This document shows positions 17,849 through 26,083 of a DNA stretch of 64,000 bases, piece by piece. The stretch comes from Nocardioides sp. SYSU D00038. GTDB taxonomy: Bacteria > Actinomycetota > Actinomycetes > Propionibacteriales > Nocardioidaceae. Where the stretch lies: positions 310,001 to 374,000 of the forward strand of contig NZ_JAFFJT010000007.1 in NCBI RefSeq assembly GCF_016924665.1, given 5' to 3'. The translations under genes and the position numbers were made by a program. The notes beneath the pieces are model-generated. The model saw only the letters and a program-made list of their open reading frames with translations, was not told the origin of the DNA and searched no databases. Numbering within the stretch: the stretch's first letter is position 1; each line of letters begins with the position of its first letter.

Positions 17849-18976
17849 GTGCGCATCGACTTCCACGCCTCCCCGGAGCCGACGCTCGGCGTGGAGTGGG
17901 AGCTGGCGCTGGTCGACCGCCGTACCCGCGACCTCCGCAACGACGCCTCCCACCTCTTCGCCCGCGCCAAGTCGCGTCTCGACGACCCCGGCCGGGTGCA
18001 CAAGGAGCTGCTCAAGAACACCGTCGAGATCGTCACCGGGGTCTGCCCCACGGTCGGCGTCGCGATGGACGACCTGCGCCGCACCCTCGAGCACGTCGTG
18101 CTCGCCGGCGACGACCTCGGCATCGACCTGTTCGGAGCCGGCACCCACCCGTTCGCGTCGTGGAGCGCACAGCAGCTCACCGAGGGCCACCGCTACGAGG
18201 AGCTGATCAACCGCACCCAGTGGTGGGGCCGGCAGATGCTGATCTGGGGGGTGCACGTCCACGTCGGCATGCCCGACCGCGACCGGGTGCTGCCCGTGCT
18301 GGCCGGGCTGCTGACCTACTACCCCCACCTGCAGGCGCTGTCGGCGTCCTCCCCGATCTGGGCCGGTGTCGACACCGGCTACGCCTCCAACCGGGCGCTG
18401 ATGTTCCAGCAGCTGCCCACCGCGGGGCTGCCGTTCACCTTCGCCACCTGGGCGGAGTTCGAGTCGTTCGCCGACGACCAGCTCACCACCGGGGTGATCG
18501 AGGCGCTCAGCGAGATCCGCTGGGACCTGCGCCCGTCGCCCACCCACGGCACCCTGGAGAACCGGATCTGCGACGGCGTCTCCAGCTTCGACGACCTCGC
18601 CCCGCTGGTGGCGCTGATGCACTGCCTCGCCGTCGACCTCGATGCCCGGGTCGCCGCCGGCGAGACGTTGCCGGTGCTCCCGCCGTGGCACGTGCAGGAG
18701 AACAAGTGGCGGGCCGCGCGCTACGGCGTCGAGGCGATCGTCATCCAGGACGCCGACAACAACGAGCGGCTGATGACCGACGACCTCGCCGACCTGCTGG
18801 TCCGCCTGGAGCCGGTGGCCGAGCGCCTCGGCTGCCCCGACGAGCTGGCCGGCGTCACCGGCATCCTCGAGCGCGGGGCGTCGTACCAGCGGCAGCGGCG
18901 GGTGGCCGAACAGACCCACGGTGACCTGGTGGCGGTCGTCGACTCGGTGGTGCAGGAGCTGCGCGACGGGCTCTGA
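17849..18976 (+). CDS. GCS2-type glutamate--cysteine ligase / carboxylate-amine ligase (YbdK-like)
   Basis: A 375-aa protein of the GCS2/YbdK family, which activates a carboxylate (often the glutamate side chain) with ATP and joins it to an amine. Visible family features are SPEPTLGVEWELALVD near the start, HKELLKNTVEIVTGVC, HVHVGMPDRDRVLPV, RWDLRPSPTHGTLENRICDG and QENKWRAARYG. The GTG at 17849 is the first start before the conserved FHASPEPTLGVEWE. Divergent from thrE by about 60 bp. Members of this clade often have weak GshA activity, so the real substrate is uncertain. Confidence 0.87.
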   Translation: MRIDFHASPEPTLGVEWELALVDRRTRDLRNDASHLFARAKSRLDDPGRVHKELLKNTVEIVTGVCPTVGVAMDDLRRTLEHVVLAGDDLGIDLFGAGTHPFASWSAQQLTEGHRYEELINRTQWWGRQMLIWGVHVHVGMPDRDRVLPVLAGLLTYYPHLQALSASSPIWAGVDTGYASNRALMFQQLPTAGLPFTFATWAEFESFADDQLTTGVIEALSEIRWDLRPSPTHGTLENRICDGVSSFDDLAPLVALMHCLAVDLDARVAAGETLPVLPPWHVQENKWRAARYGVEAIVIQDADNNERLMTDDLADLLVRLEPVAERLGCPDELAGVTGILERGASYQRQRRVAEQTHGDLVAVVDSVVQELRDGL

Positions 18977-18990
18977 GCGCCCCGAACGCC

Positions 18991-20109
18991 CTAGTAGCCG
19001 CCCGACGGCTCGACCATCTCCAGCCGCACGCCCAGCAGCCGCACCGGCCGGTCGCGCTCGACCCGGTCGAGGAGCGATGCCGCCGCGTCGGCGAGCACGA
19101 CCGGGTCGTTGGAGGGGGCGGGCAGGGTCAGGCTGCGGCTGGTGGTGAAGAACGGCTTGTAGCGCACCTTGATGCCCACTCGCGCCGCGGGACGCCCCTC
19201 CTTGTCGATGTCGGCCACGACGCGCACGGTCAGGTCGCGCACCGCCTGCACCACCTCGGCCCAGTCGTCGAGGTCGTTCTGGAAGGTGGTCTCGCGGCCG
19301 TGCGCCCGCGGCACCCACGGGGCGGCGCTCACCGGGCTGGTGTCGACGCCACGGCCCAGCCGGTGGTACCAGGGGCCCATCGTCGGCCCCAGCTCGGCGG
19401 CGAGCACCCGCACGTCGGATGCCGCGAGCTGGCTCACCGTGTCGATGCCGAGCGCGGCCAGCTTCTTGGCGGTCTTCGAACCGATCCCCCACAGCGCCCG
19501 GGTGGGGCGCTCGCCCATCACCTCGAACCAGTTCCCCTCGGTGAGCCAGCCGGTGCCCCGGGGCTTGCCGAGCTCGGTGGCCATCTTGGCGCGCAGCTTG
19601 TTGTCGCCGATCCCCACCGAGCAGTGCAGCCCGGTCGCGGCCAAGACCGCCGCGCGCACCCGCTCGGCCACCTCGCGCGGGTCGGTGGTGTCGTCCTCTC
19701 CCCCGTCCTCGGGCTCCGGGCCTGCTGCCAGGAACGCCTCATCCCAGCCGAGCACCTCGACCACCACCTCGCGGCCACCCCAGCGCACCGCGCGCAGCGT
19801 GGCCATCACCTCGGCCGACGCGGCGTCGTAGGCGGCGTGGTCGGCCGGCAGGAAGACCGCATCGGGGCACTTGCGGGCCGCGATCCGCATCGGCATCCCC
19901 GACCCCACACCGAACGCGCGCGCCTCGTACGACGCCGTAGCCACGACGCCGCGCTTGGTCGGGTCGCCGTCACCGCCGACCACCACCGGCAGCCCGGCGA
20001 GCTCGGGGTGGCGCAGCACCTCGACGGCGGCGATGAACTGGTCGAGGTCGACGTGCAGCACCCAGTGCGTGATCGGCGGCCGCCCGCTCCCGGTCGTCGA
20101 CGTACTCAT
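18991..20109 (-). CDS. dinB: Y-family DNA polymerase IV (DinB2-like, non-aromatic steric gate)
   Basis: A 372-aa Y-family polymerase. Palm motif I is HVDLDQFIAAVE (residues 19-30), the second catalytic acid pair lies in GWDEAF, the fingers region is TASYEARAFGVGSGMPMRIAARKCPD, the HhH/thumb is RALWGIGSKTAKKLAALGIDTVSQLA, and the little finger is at the C-terminus. The residue after Phe25, which is the Phe steric gate in E. coli Pol IV (F13), is Ile26 here; mycobacterial DinB2 has Leu and readily uses ribonucleotides. A non-canonical W-D-E-A motif also resembles DinB2. The start ATG overlaps the FUSC gene stop by 4 bp. No SOS box is visible nearby. Confidence 0.92.
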   Translation of the reverse strand: MSTSTTGSGRPPITHWVLHVDLDQFIAAVEVLRHPELAGLPVVVGGDGDPTKRGVVATASYEARAFGVGSGMPMRIAARKCPDAVFLPADHAAYDAASAEVMATLRAVRWGGREVVVEVLGWDEAFLAAGPEPEDGGEDDTTDPREVAERVRAAVLAATGLHCSVGIGDNKLRAKMATELGKPRGTGWLTEGNWFEVMGERPTRALWGIGSKTAKKLAALGIDTVSQLAASDVRVLAAELGPTMGPWYHRLGRGVDTSPVSAAPWVPRAHGRETTFQNDLDDWAEVVQAVRDLTVRVVADIDKEGRPAARVGIKVRYKPFFTTSRSLTLPAPSNDPVVLADAAASLLDRVERDRPVRLLGVRLEMVEPSGGY

Positions 20110-21218
20110 GACGGCGGCGGAGGCAGGGCCTCGGTCGACTGCATCTGGGTCATGCCGGTGAGCAGCAGCAGGTCGACCACGACCGACCGCAGCTGCACCA
20201 GCACGACCTCGGCGGTCATCGCCTCGGCCCGCTCGACCCGGCCGGTGGCCTCCCCCACCGCGAGCAGAGCGGGCTGGGCCGCCGTCGCCCGGCGGTCGGC
20301 CCGCAGCTCGGTCGCCACCTGGTCCGCGGCCTCGGCCAGCTCGACGGCCAGCCGCGCGTACGACGCCGGCACCGGCCGGTGGTGGTAGGCCGCCACCGCC
20401 GTCTGGCGCACCAGCACCCGGGTGCTGCGCAGCGCCCGGTCGAGCGGGTCGACCAGCTCGCCCATCCGCCGCACCGAGGACTTGTGGCGCACCCGGAACG
20501 GCGACGACGCCACCACTGCCATCCCCTCGTCGGCGGCGGCCTGCAGCTCCCGGATGAGGTAGTCGGTCGACCGGGCGTCGGCCAGCAGGTCGAGCCCGCG
20601 CTCGGCCTCCCCGTCGACCATCACCTCGGCCGCGGCCCGCAGCAGGGCGGAGATCTTGCGCACCACCACCGCCGCCTGCTCCCTGGGCCGGCGCAGCGGG
20701 GCGGCCGGCACCACGGTCGCGGCGACCAGGGCCACCGCGCCGCCGACCAGCGCGTCGGTCCAACGGATCAGCGCCTCCCCGGGACCGGGCGCCAGGGACG
20801 CGACGACGATCGACTGCACGGCCGCCTGGGTGACGAGCAGCTGGCCGCCGTCGAGCAGGAACGCGATGCTCATCGCCAGCCCGACGATCAGCACCAGCTG
20901 CCACCAGCCCGAGCCCAGCGCCAGCACGAGCAGGTCGGCGAGGAAGACGCCGAGGGCCACGCCCACGGTGACCTCGGCGACCCGGCGCAGCCGCTGGCCG
21001 TAGGAGGTGCCGAGGCTGACCACGGCCGCCACCGGCGCGAAGAACGGCGTCGGGTGGCCGAGCAGGTCGGCGGCGATGAACCAGGCGACCCCGGCGGCGA
21101 CCGCGCACTGGAGGATCTGCCAGCGCTTGGCCCGCAGCCGGGCGATCCGCGCACGCACCGAGGTGCGGCTGCGGTCCCACATCCGGTCGAGGGGACCGCC
21201 CTCGGCACCGACCTCCAT
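20106..21218 (-). CDS. FUSC-family (aromatic acid exporter-like) membrane protein
   Basis: A 370-aa protein. The N-terminal membrane block has about six hydrophobic segments (QILQCAVAAGVAWFIAADLLG, APVAAVVSLGTSYGQRL, VGVALGVFLADLLVLALGSGWWQLVLIVGLAMSIAFLL, TQAAVQSIVVASLA, ALVGGAVALVAATVV). A long cytoplasmic helical domain (about 180-370) follows. This is the layout of FUSC/ArAE proteins, which are linked to efflux of aromatic acids or other organic anions. It is upstream of and overlapping dinB (ATGA), so the two are translationally coupled, an unexpected pairing. Substrate unknown. Confidence 0.83.
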   Translation of the reverse strand: MEVGAEGGPLDRMWDRSRTSVRARIARLRAKRWQILQCAVAAGVAWFIAADLLGHPTPFFAPVAAVVSLGTSYGQRLRRVAEVTVGVALGVFLADLLVLALGSGWWQLVLIVGLAMSIAFLLDGGQLLVTQAAVQSIVVASLAPGPGEALIRWTDALVGGAVALVAATVVPAAPLRRPREQAAVVVRKISALLRAAAEVMVDGEAERGLDLLADARSTDYLIRELQAAADEGMAVVASSPFRVRHKSSVRRMGELVDPLDRALRSTRVLVRQTAVAAYHHRPVPASYARLAVELAEAADQVATELRADRRATAAQPALLAVGEATGRVERAEAMTAEVVLVQLRSVVVDLLLLTGMTQMQSTEALPPPPS

Positions 21219-21285
21219 GGCACCCGATCGTGCCAGAGGGGCGATCCCGACCTGGGCGCGTCACCCCGCACCCGCTGGGCGTGCC

Positions 21286-21621
21286 TCACGAGGAGCCCGG
21301 GTGATGTGCCCAGTCGAGCGCCTGCTGGGTGGCGGCCAGGTCGCGGTACCAGGTGCGGACCTCGACCCGGCAGCGCACGCGCTGGACCCGGGTGTCGTGC
21401 TCGGCGCACTCGGCCCGGGCCTCGGAGTCGGTGGGCGGGTAGAGCCCGGTGCCGTCGTAGTAGGTGATCTCGAAGCCGTTGGCGGCGTCGCCGGTGATGT
21501 CGACGATCGTGTCGCCCGGCGGCGCGACGGTCGACCCGGCGGGCGGGGTGAGGACGAGCCAGGCGACGGCGGCCGCGGCGACGGAGCCGAGGGCGACGGC
21601 CAGGCGGAGCATGCGGTGCAC
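21286..21621 (-). CDS. Small secreted or membrane-anchored protein
   Basis: A 111-aa protein with an N-terminal signal/anchor (VHRMLRLAVALGSVAAAAVAWLVLTPPAG) and a short extracytoplasmic domain containing Cys in AECAEHDTRVQRVRCRVEVRTWYRDLAATQQALDWAHH, probably one disulfide. The GTG at 21621 was chosen because GGGAGG lies 6 nt upstream; the ATG at 21612 is the alternative. I do not recognise the family. It is divergent from the WS/DGAT gene. Confidence 0.6.
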   Translation of the reverse strand: MHRMLRLAVALGSVAAAAVAWLVLTPPAGSTVAPPGDTIVDITGDAANGFEITYYDGTGLYPPTDSEARAECAEHDTRVQRVRCRVEVRTWYRDLAATQQALDWAHHPGSS

Positions 21622-21868
21622 GGAGGACCTCCCGAACGGTCTGCCGACCGGGCGGTCCGGTCGGCGACGAACGACGCTAGGCGGGTGGGAGGGCGACCGG
21701 GCGGGCCCGCGTCGGAGCTGTGGAGGAGCCCGTCCGGACCGGCGGTGTGGACGGTCGGTGGCTCCGTTCGGTGGTCGGGTGACGTATCCGGCACCCGGTC
21801 GTTGGGACACCGACCTTGTGACCGCGGTCACCAGCGGCAAGGATCGACTCGACGAAAGGTGTCCGCCC

Positions 21869-23269
21869 GTGGTCTCTCCGATCGATCCCAGCTCGACGGC
21901 GTTCCTCCTGGCCGAGAACCGGAACATGCCGATGCACGTGGGTGGGCTCCAGCTGTTCGAGAAGCCCGAGGGCGCGGGACCCGACTACATCCGCAACATG
22001 TACCTGCAGATGCGCGACGTCGACGAGATCTCGCCGCTGTTCCTCAAGCACCCCCACCGCTCGCTGCGCACCGCCGGCCAGCTGGTCTGGCGACCGGACG
22101 AGCAGTTCGACATCGACCACCACGTCCGCCACAGCGCGCTGCCCGAGCCGGGCCGGATCCGGGAGCTGCTCGACCTCTGCTCCCGGCTCCACTCCACCCG
22201 CCTGGCCTGGGAGCGGCCGCTGTGGGAGGCCCACATCATCGAGGGACTCGCCGACGGGCGGGTCGCGATGTACACCAAGACCCACCACGCGCTCGTCGAC
22301 GGCATCTCCGCGATGCGGCTGCTCCAGAGCGTGCTCTCCACCGACCCCGACGAGCGCGACATGCCGGCACCGTGGGGTGCCCGGCCGCCGGCACCGCGCC
22401 GGGAGCCCTCGGACGCCGAGCGCGAGCTCGCGGAGCTGCCGGCGACCGCGCTGCGCACGGCGCTGGGCATCACCGCCGAGGCCGCGGGCCTGCCCGGCGC
22501 GCTGGTCAGGACGCTGGGCAAGGGGCTGCGCAACGAGACGTCGTCGCTCTCGCTGCACGCCCCGCGCACGATCCTGAACCAGAAGATCACCGGGTCGCGC
22601 CGCTTCGCTGCGCAGGACTGGCCCGTCGAGCGGCTGCGCGCGATCGGGAAGGCCACCGGCACCACGCTCAACGACGTCGTGCTCGCCATGTGCAGCGGCG
22701 CGATGCGCACCTACCTGATCGAGCTCGGGGCCCTCCCCGAGGCGCCGCTGGTGGCGATGGTCCCGGTGGGGCTCAACGCGAAGCAGTCCCACATCGCGTC
22801 GGCCGACGGCGGCAACGCGGTCGGCGCGGTCATGGTCCAGCTGGCGACCGACCGTCCCGACCCTGCGGACCGGCTGGCCTCGATCCACCGCTCGATGGTC
22901 GACGGCAAGGAGGCCCTGTCGTCGATGACGCCGGTGCAGATCCTCGCCATGAGTGCGCTCGGCCAGGCCCCCGCCATCCTCGGCCCGGCGCTGCGGATGC
23001 AGGGGATCGTGCGGCCGCCGTACAACCTGATCATCAGCAACGTGCCGGGCCCCCGCACGACGCACTACTGGAACGGCGCCAAGATGGTCGGCACCTACCC
23101 GCTGTCGATCCCGATCAACGGCATGGCGCTCAACATCACCTGCACGTCCTACGACGGGCGGATGATGTTCGGGCTCACCGGCTGCCGCCGGACCGTGCCC
23201 CACCTCCAGCGGCTGCTGACCCACCTCGACGACGAGGTCGCGGCGCTGGAGAAGGCCGTCGCGGCGTAG
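21869..23269 (+). CDS. Wax ester synthase/diacylglycerol acyltransferase (WS/DGAT)
   Basis: A 466-aa acyltransferase of actinobacterial normal length. The N-terminal condensation-like half has the active-site motif HHALVDG at about residues 139-145 (HHxxxDG). The C-terminal half has the conserved LNDVVLAMCSGAMRTYL, SNVPGP and a C-terminal NPLAD-like region (SIPINGMALNITCTSYDGRMMFGLTG). The family esterifies diacylglycerol or fatty alcohols with acyl-CoA to make storage lipids. The start GTG at 21869 has GAAAGGTG about 8 nt upstream. The 3' end overlaps the convergent membrane-protein gene by 95 bp. Confidence 0.93.
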   Translation: MVSPIDPSSTAFLLAENRNMPMHVGGLQLFEKPEGAGPDYIRNMYLQMRDVDEISPLFLKHPHRSLRTAGQLVWRPDEQFDIDHHVRHSALPEPGRIRELLDLCSRLHSTRLAWERPLWEAHIIEGLADGRVAMYTKTHHALVDGISAMRLLQSVLSTDPDERDMPAPWGARPPAPRREPSDAERELAELPATALRTALGITAEAAGLPGALVRTLGKGLRNETSSLSLHAPRTILNQKITGSRRFAAQDWPVERLRAIGKATGTTLNDVVLAMCSGAMRTYLIELGALPEAPLVAMVPVGLNAKQSHIASADGGNAVGAVMVQLATDRPDPADRLASIHRSMVDGKEALSSMTPVQILAMSALGQAPAILGPALRMQGIVRPPYNLIISNVPGPRTTHYWNGAKMVGTYPLSIPINGMALNITCTSYDGRMMFGLTGCRRTVPHLQRLLTHLDDEVAALEKAVAA

Positions 23270-23804
23270 CCGACTCCCACAGGGGCCCGAGCAGCAGCCA
23301 CAGCCCCACCACGGCCCAGCAGCGGACGACCCACGACAGCAGCGACTCCCGCTGCCCGGGCTCGACGAGCAGCACCGCCGCCCCGAGGGCGGCGGAGGCG
23401 ATGGTCGCGGCCAGCACGACCCTGACCCACTCCGTCCAGAGCGCGGCGACCCGCGCGGGCGACCCCTTCGGGTGCCTCACCGGCGCCGGGCCGTCGTCGA
23501 AGCGGTGGGCGAACCGGACGTCGGCCCACCGCACGACCGTCGGGCCGAACGCCACGCTGGCCCCGAGGTAGACCGCGGCCAGCCCGTGCACGGCGCCGGG
23601 CTGGGCGCCGCGGTGGAGGTCGACCGCGCCGGCGACCACGAGGGCGACGTCGAGCAGCGGGATGCCGGCGAGCAGCACCGCTCCGGTCCGGCGCAGGCGC
23701 AGCGGGTAGCGCGCCGTGAGCCCGAGCCCGAGCAGGACCCAGAGCCCGACCTCGCTGAGGGCGATGAACCCGGCAACAGGGTTGTCCTGCACGAGATCGA
23801 GCAC
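23175..23804 (-). CDS. Hypothetical multi-pass membrane protein divergent from TetR
   Basis: A 209-aa integral membrane protein with about five hydrophobic segments (VAGFIALSEVGLWVLLGLGL, TGAVLLAGIPLLDVALVVAGAVDL, AVYLGASVAFGP, VVLAATIASAALGAAVLLVE, WAVVGLWLLLGPLW) and a basic C-terminal tail. The GTG at 23804 was chosen because AGGAG lies 7 nt upstream; a frame open to 23846 would enter the operator. The last 95 bp overlap the 3' end of the WS/DGAT gene. A divergent tetR gene and shared operator suggest it is the regulated target. Family unknown. Confidence 0.72.
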   Translation of the reverse strand: MLDLVQDNPVAGFIALSEVGLWVLLGLGLTARYPLRLRRTGAVLLAGIPLLDVALVVAGAVDLHRGAQPGAVHGLAAVYLGASVAFGPTVVRWADVRFAHRFDDGPAPVRHPKGSPARVAALWTEWVRVVLAATIASAALGAAVLLVEPGQRESLLSWVVRCWAVVGLWLLLGPLWESATPRRPSPAPRPRRRGGSAAAGGGARSGGSR

Positions 23805-23822
23805 CGCAACACTCCTTGTTGA

Positions 23823-23868
23823 TACGACTGTGTTGACAAATAGCAAGGTAGCACGGTCGTACTACCAT
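23823..23868. promoter_or_regulatory. TetR operator region with overlapping -10 element
   Basis: Two overlapping symmetries are visible: TACGACTGTG (23823-23832) with CACGGTCGTA (23852-23861), one mismatch, and the imperfect 20-bp palindrome GGTAGCACGGTCGTACTACC (23847-23866). A -10-like TACCAT (23863-23868) lies 6 nt before the tetR GTG, implying a leaderless transcript that would be blocked by bound repressor. TTGACA at 23833-23838 is too far (24 bp) from this -10 to be its -35. Confidence 0.55.
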
Positions 23869-23874
23869 GTCGTC

Positions 23875-24465
23875 GTGCCCCGACTCATCGACCACTCCGA
23901 GCGCCGCCAGGAGCTGGCCCGGGCGACGTGGCGGCTGATCCTGCGCGAGGGGGTCAGCGCCGTCTCGGTGCGCACCGTGGCCGCCGAGGCCGGGGTCTCC
24001 GCGGGATCGCTGCGGCACGTGCTGCCCACCAAGGCCGAGCTGCTCGGCTCGGCGATGGAGCTGGCGATCGAGCGCGCGACGGCGCGCTTCCTCGACCACG
24101 AGCGCCGGGTCGGCAGCGTGCCCGGCGCCGTGCGCTGGCTCTCCGAGCTGCTGCCGCTCGACGACGAGCGGCGCGCCGAGCTCAGCATCCAGCTGGCCCT
24201 GGTCGCCGAGGCCGGTGGCCACCCCCGCCTCCGCGAGCTCCGCGAGGCAGCGTACGACGGGGTCGGCACCGCCTGCCTCTCGGTGCTCACCTTCCTCGCC
24301 GAGGCCGGCCTGGTCGACCCGTCCCGATCCCTGCCCGCCGAGGCGGTGCGCCTGCAGGTCCTCCTCGACGGCCTCGCGCTCGGCCTGATCCACCGCGGCG
24401 GCGTCTCCCCCACCCGGGCTCGACGCCTCCTCACCGACCACCTGGCGTCGCTCGCCGCTGGTTGA
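23875..24465 (+). CDS. TetR family transcriptional regulator
   Basis: A 196-aa regulator. The HTH covers about residues 10-55 (RRQELARATWRLILREGVSAVSVRTVAAEAGVSAGSLRHVLPTKAELLGSAM), and a TetR C-terminal ligand domain (SELLPLDDERRAELSIQLALVAEAGGHPRLRELREAAYDGV) follows. The GTG at 23875 lies 6 nt after a TACCAT -10, so it is probably leaderless and autoregulated. It is divergent from the five-segment membrane protein, the likely target. The stop codon is embedded in the first copy of a degenerate repeat (GCTGGTTGAGG). Confidence 0.9.
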   Translation: MPRLIDHSERRQELARATWRLILREGVSAVSVRTVAAEAGVSAGSLRHVLPTKAELLGSAMELAIERATARFLDHERRVGSVPGAVRWLSELLPLDDERRAELSIQLALVAEAGGHPRLRELREAAYDGVGTACLSVLTFLAEAGLVDPSRSLPAEAVRLQVLLDGLALGLIHRGGVSPTRARRLLTDHLASLAAG

Positions 24466-24690
24466 GGGGTGAACGCCCCGGGCCGGTGGGCAAGCAGCCA
24501 GGAGCGCTCGGCGCTGGTTGGGGCGAGCGAAGCGAGCCTCGAAACCCCGCCGGCCGAACGCCCTCCGTCCCCGGCGGAGGGCTCTCATCTCGCCGGGTCT
24601 CGAGGCTCAGGCCTGGCGGCCTTCACACCTCGACCAGCGCACGCACCGGTGATCGGGCAACGTCGCTGGGTGCGCACACCTCGACCAGCA
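24457..24690. repeat. Degenerate inverted repeat mosaic of Nocardioides type
   Basis: This 230-bp gap contains fragments of one repeat family in both orientations: GCTGGTTGAGG (24457-24467), GCTGGTTGGGGCGAGCGAAG and continuation to GCCTCGAAACC (24513-24546), GGTCTCGAGGCTCAGG...CCTCGACCAGC (about 24597-24638) and CACCTCGACCAGC (about 24675-24688). A strong hairpin (GCCCTCCG...CGGAGGGC) also lies here. No coding potential is seen. A related copy lies inside the lacI gene at 50538-50577. Confidence 0.6.
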
Positions 24691-24692
24691 GG

Positions 24693-25871
24693 CTAGAGCC
24701 GGACCTCCTCGAACCCCCCACCCACCGTGTCCGCGACCGCCTGCAGCCGCGCGCGGGTGATGTCGGCGACGGTGGCGAGGCCGGCCGCGGCGGCGTTGGA
24801 GCCGGGGCGCACCGGCTCGGCGGAGTTGACGCTGATGCAGCGGCGGGTGCCGCCGTCGGCGAGGTTCTGCAGGGCGACGGCGTGCCCCGTCGTACCGCTG
24901 CCGGCGAAGAAGTCGAGCACGAGCGCGTCGGTCGGCATCGTGGCGAGGATCCGGCGGAGCAGGCCGGTGGGCTTGGGCGACTCGAAGACGTGCCCGACCA
25001 CCGCCTTGAGCTCGGCGACGGCGGTGTCGGTCGAGCCGACCTCCTCGGCCAGCCACACGGTGCGCAGCTTCTTGCGGCGTCCGCCCGGCACGTCGCGCTG
25101 CAGCCAGTCGCGCTGGAAGACGTCGACCCGCTGCCCCGACCGGCCGCGGATCCGGCGGCAGACCAGGTCGTCGGGCCGCTCGGCGATGAGCGGCCGGCTC
25201 CACCGCCAGACCGCCGGGCTGCCGTCGCCGAACACCGGCCCGACCTCGACGGCTCCCGGGAACGGCTCGACCGAGACGCGTCCGGTCTCGGGGTCGCCCC
25301 AGATCGTGAAGTGCAGGGTGCGGGCGGTGACGGGGTTGAACTTCTTGTTGGTGTTGCGGAGCGGCAGGTGCCGGTAGCGGCGGCCGTCGGGCGTCGTCAG
25401 CGGGAAGTCGCGCTCGTCGACCGTCTCGGCGCTGCTCGCGTCGAGCACCGTGCGCGCTGCGTCGCGGGCGTAGACCAGGAGGTACTCGTGACTGGTGGCG
25501 AACCCGCGCCCCAGCTGACGGCCCTTGGGGTTGAGGTTGACCACGACCTGGGCGACGAACGAGTGCTCGCCGAACACCTCGTCGAGCAGCAGCCGCAGGT
25601 GGGCCTGCTCGTTGTCGTCGATGCTGACGAAGATCGCGCCCGACTCGGCCAGCGCCGCGCGGGCCGCCTCGAGCCGCGGGCGCATCATCGCGACCCAGGC
25701 CTGGTGGCGGCTCGTGCCGTCGCTCCCGCGGATGTCGTCGCGGTAGGCGAAGTCGTTGCCCGTGTTGTACGGCGGGTCGATGTAGATCAGGTCGACCGCG
25801 CCCCACCGGTCGCGGACCGCGGGCAGCACGTCGAGGTTGTCGCCCTCGACGAAGATGTTCCACGGCTCCAC
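24693..25871 (-). CDS. Orphan beta-class N6-adenine DNA methyltransferase
   Basis: A 392-aa methyltransferase. Catalytic motif IV DPPYNTGND is near residues 32-40 and precedes the AdoMet motif FAGSGTTGHAVALQNL near the C-terminus. This is the beta-class order seen in type III Mod proteins, but it is shorter than typical Mod (about 600 aa). The region between (NLNPKGRQLGRGFATSHEYLLVYARD, then KLRTVWLAEEVGSTDTAVAELKA) resembles Mod-like target-recognition parts. The GTG at 25871 was chosen because the conserved NIFVEGDNLDVL starts right after it and upstream sequence is tandem repeat. No Res, Hsd or restriction gene is adjacent, so it is an orphan methylase or a remnant. Confidence 0.87.
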   Translation of the reverse strand: MEPWNIFVEGDNLDVLPAVRDRWGAVDLIYIDPPYNTGNDFAYRDDIRGSDGTSRHQAWVAMMRPRLEAARAALAESGAIFVSIDDNEQAHLRLLLDEVFGEHSFVAQVVVNLNPKGRQLGRGFATSHEYLLVYARDAARTVLDASSAETVDERDFPLTTPDGRRYRHLPLRNTNKKFNPVTARTLHFTIWGDPETGRVSVEPFPGAVEVGPVFGDGSPAVWRWSRPLIAERPDDLVCRRIRGRSGQRVDVFQRDWLQRDVPGGRRKKLRTVWLAEEVGSTDTAVAELKAVVGHVFESPKPTGLLRRILATMPTDALVLDFFAGSGTTGHAVALQNLADGGTRRCISVNSAEPVRPGSNAAAAGLATVADITRARLQAVADTVGGGFEEVRL

Positions 25872-25910
25872 GCCGTGGACCCTACTCAGGCCCGGTGGGT
25901 CTGCGGTGGT

Positions 25911-26066
25911 GCACGAACCACGCAAAGGCGCGGTTGGTGCGACGGGTCGGGCCGGATCGGGCGCACGAACGGCGCAGAGGCGCGGTTGGTGCGACGGGTT
26001 GGGTCGGATCGGGCGCACGAACGGCGCAAAGGCGCGGTTGGTGCGACGGGTCGGGTTGGGTCGGGT
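25911..26066. repeat. Three tandem 52-bp repeats with internal hairpins
   Basis: Units begin at 25911, 25963 and 26015 with an exact 52-bp period. Each starts GCACGAAC, contains a CGCAAAGG or CGCAGAGG core and continues with CGCGGTTGGTGCGACGGGT. Within each unit GCACGAACC can pair with GGTTGGTGC (one mismatch). The third unit degenerates at its end. They fill the gap between the methyltransferase start and the stop of the secreted-protein gene. Because 52 is not a multiple of 3, any translation through them shifts frame in each unit; I treat them as non-coding. Confidence 0.85.
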
Positions 26067-26083
26067 CGGAGCCGCGGCCGTGC

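Noticed and set aside
24466..24692. Coding gene in the repeat mosaic
   Set aside because: Only short frames with no start signals; the sequence is explained by inverted repeat fragments.
25911..26066. CRISPR array
   Set aside because: Units are contiguous 52-bp repeats without unique spacers, and no cas gene is present.
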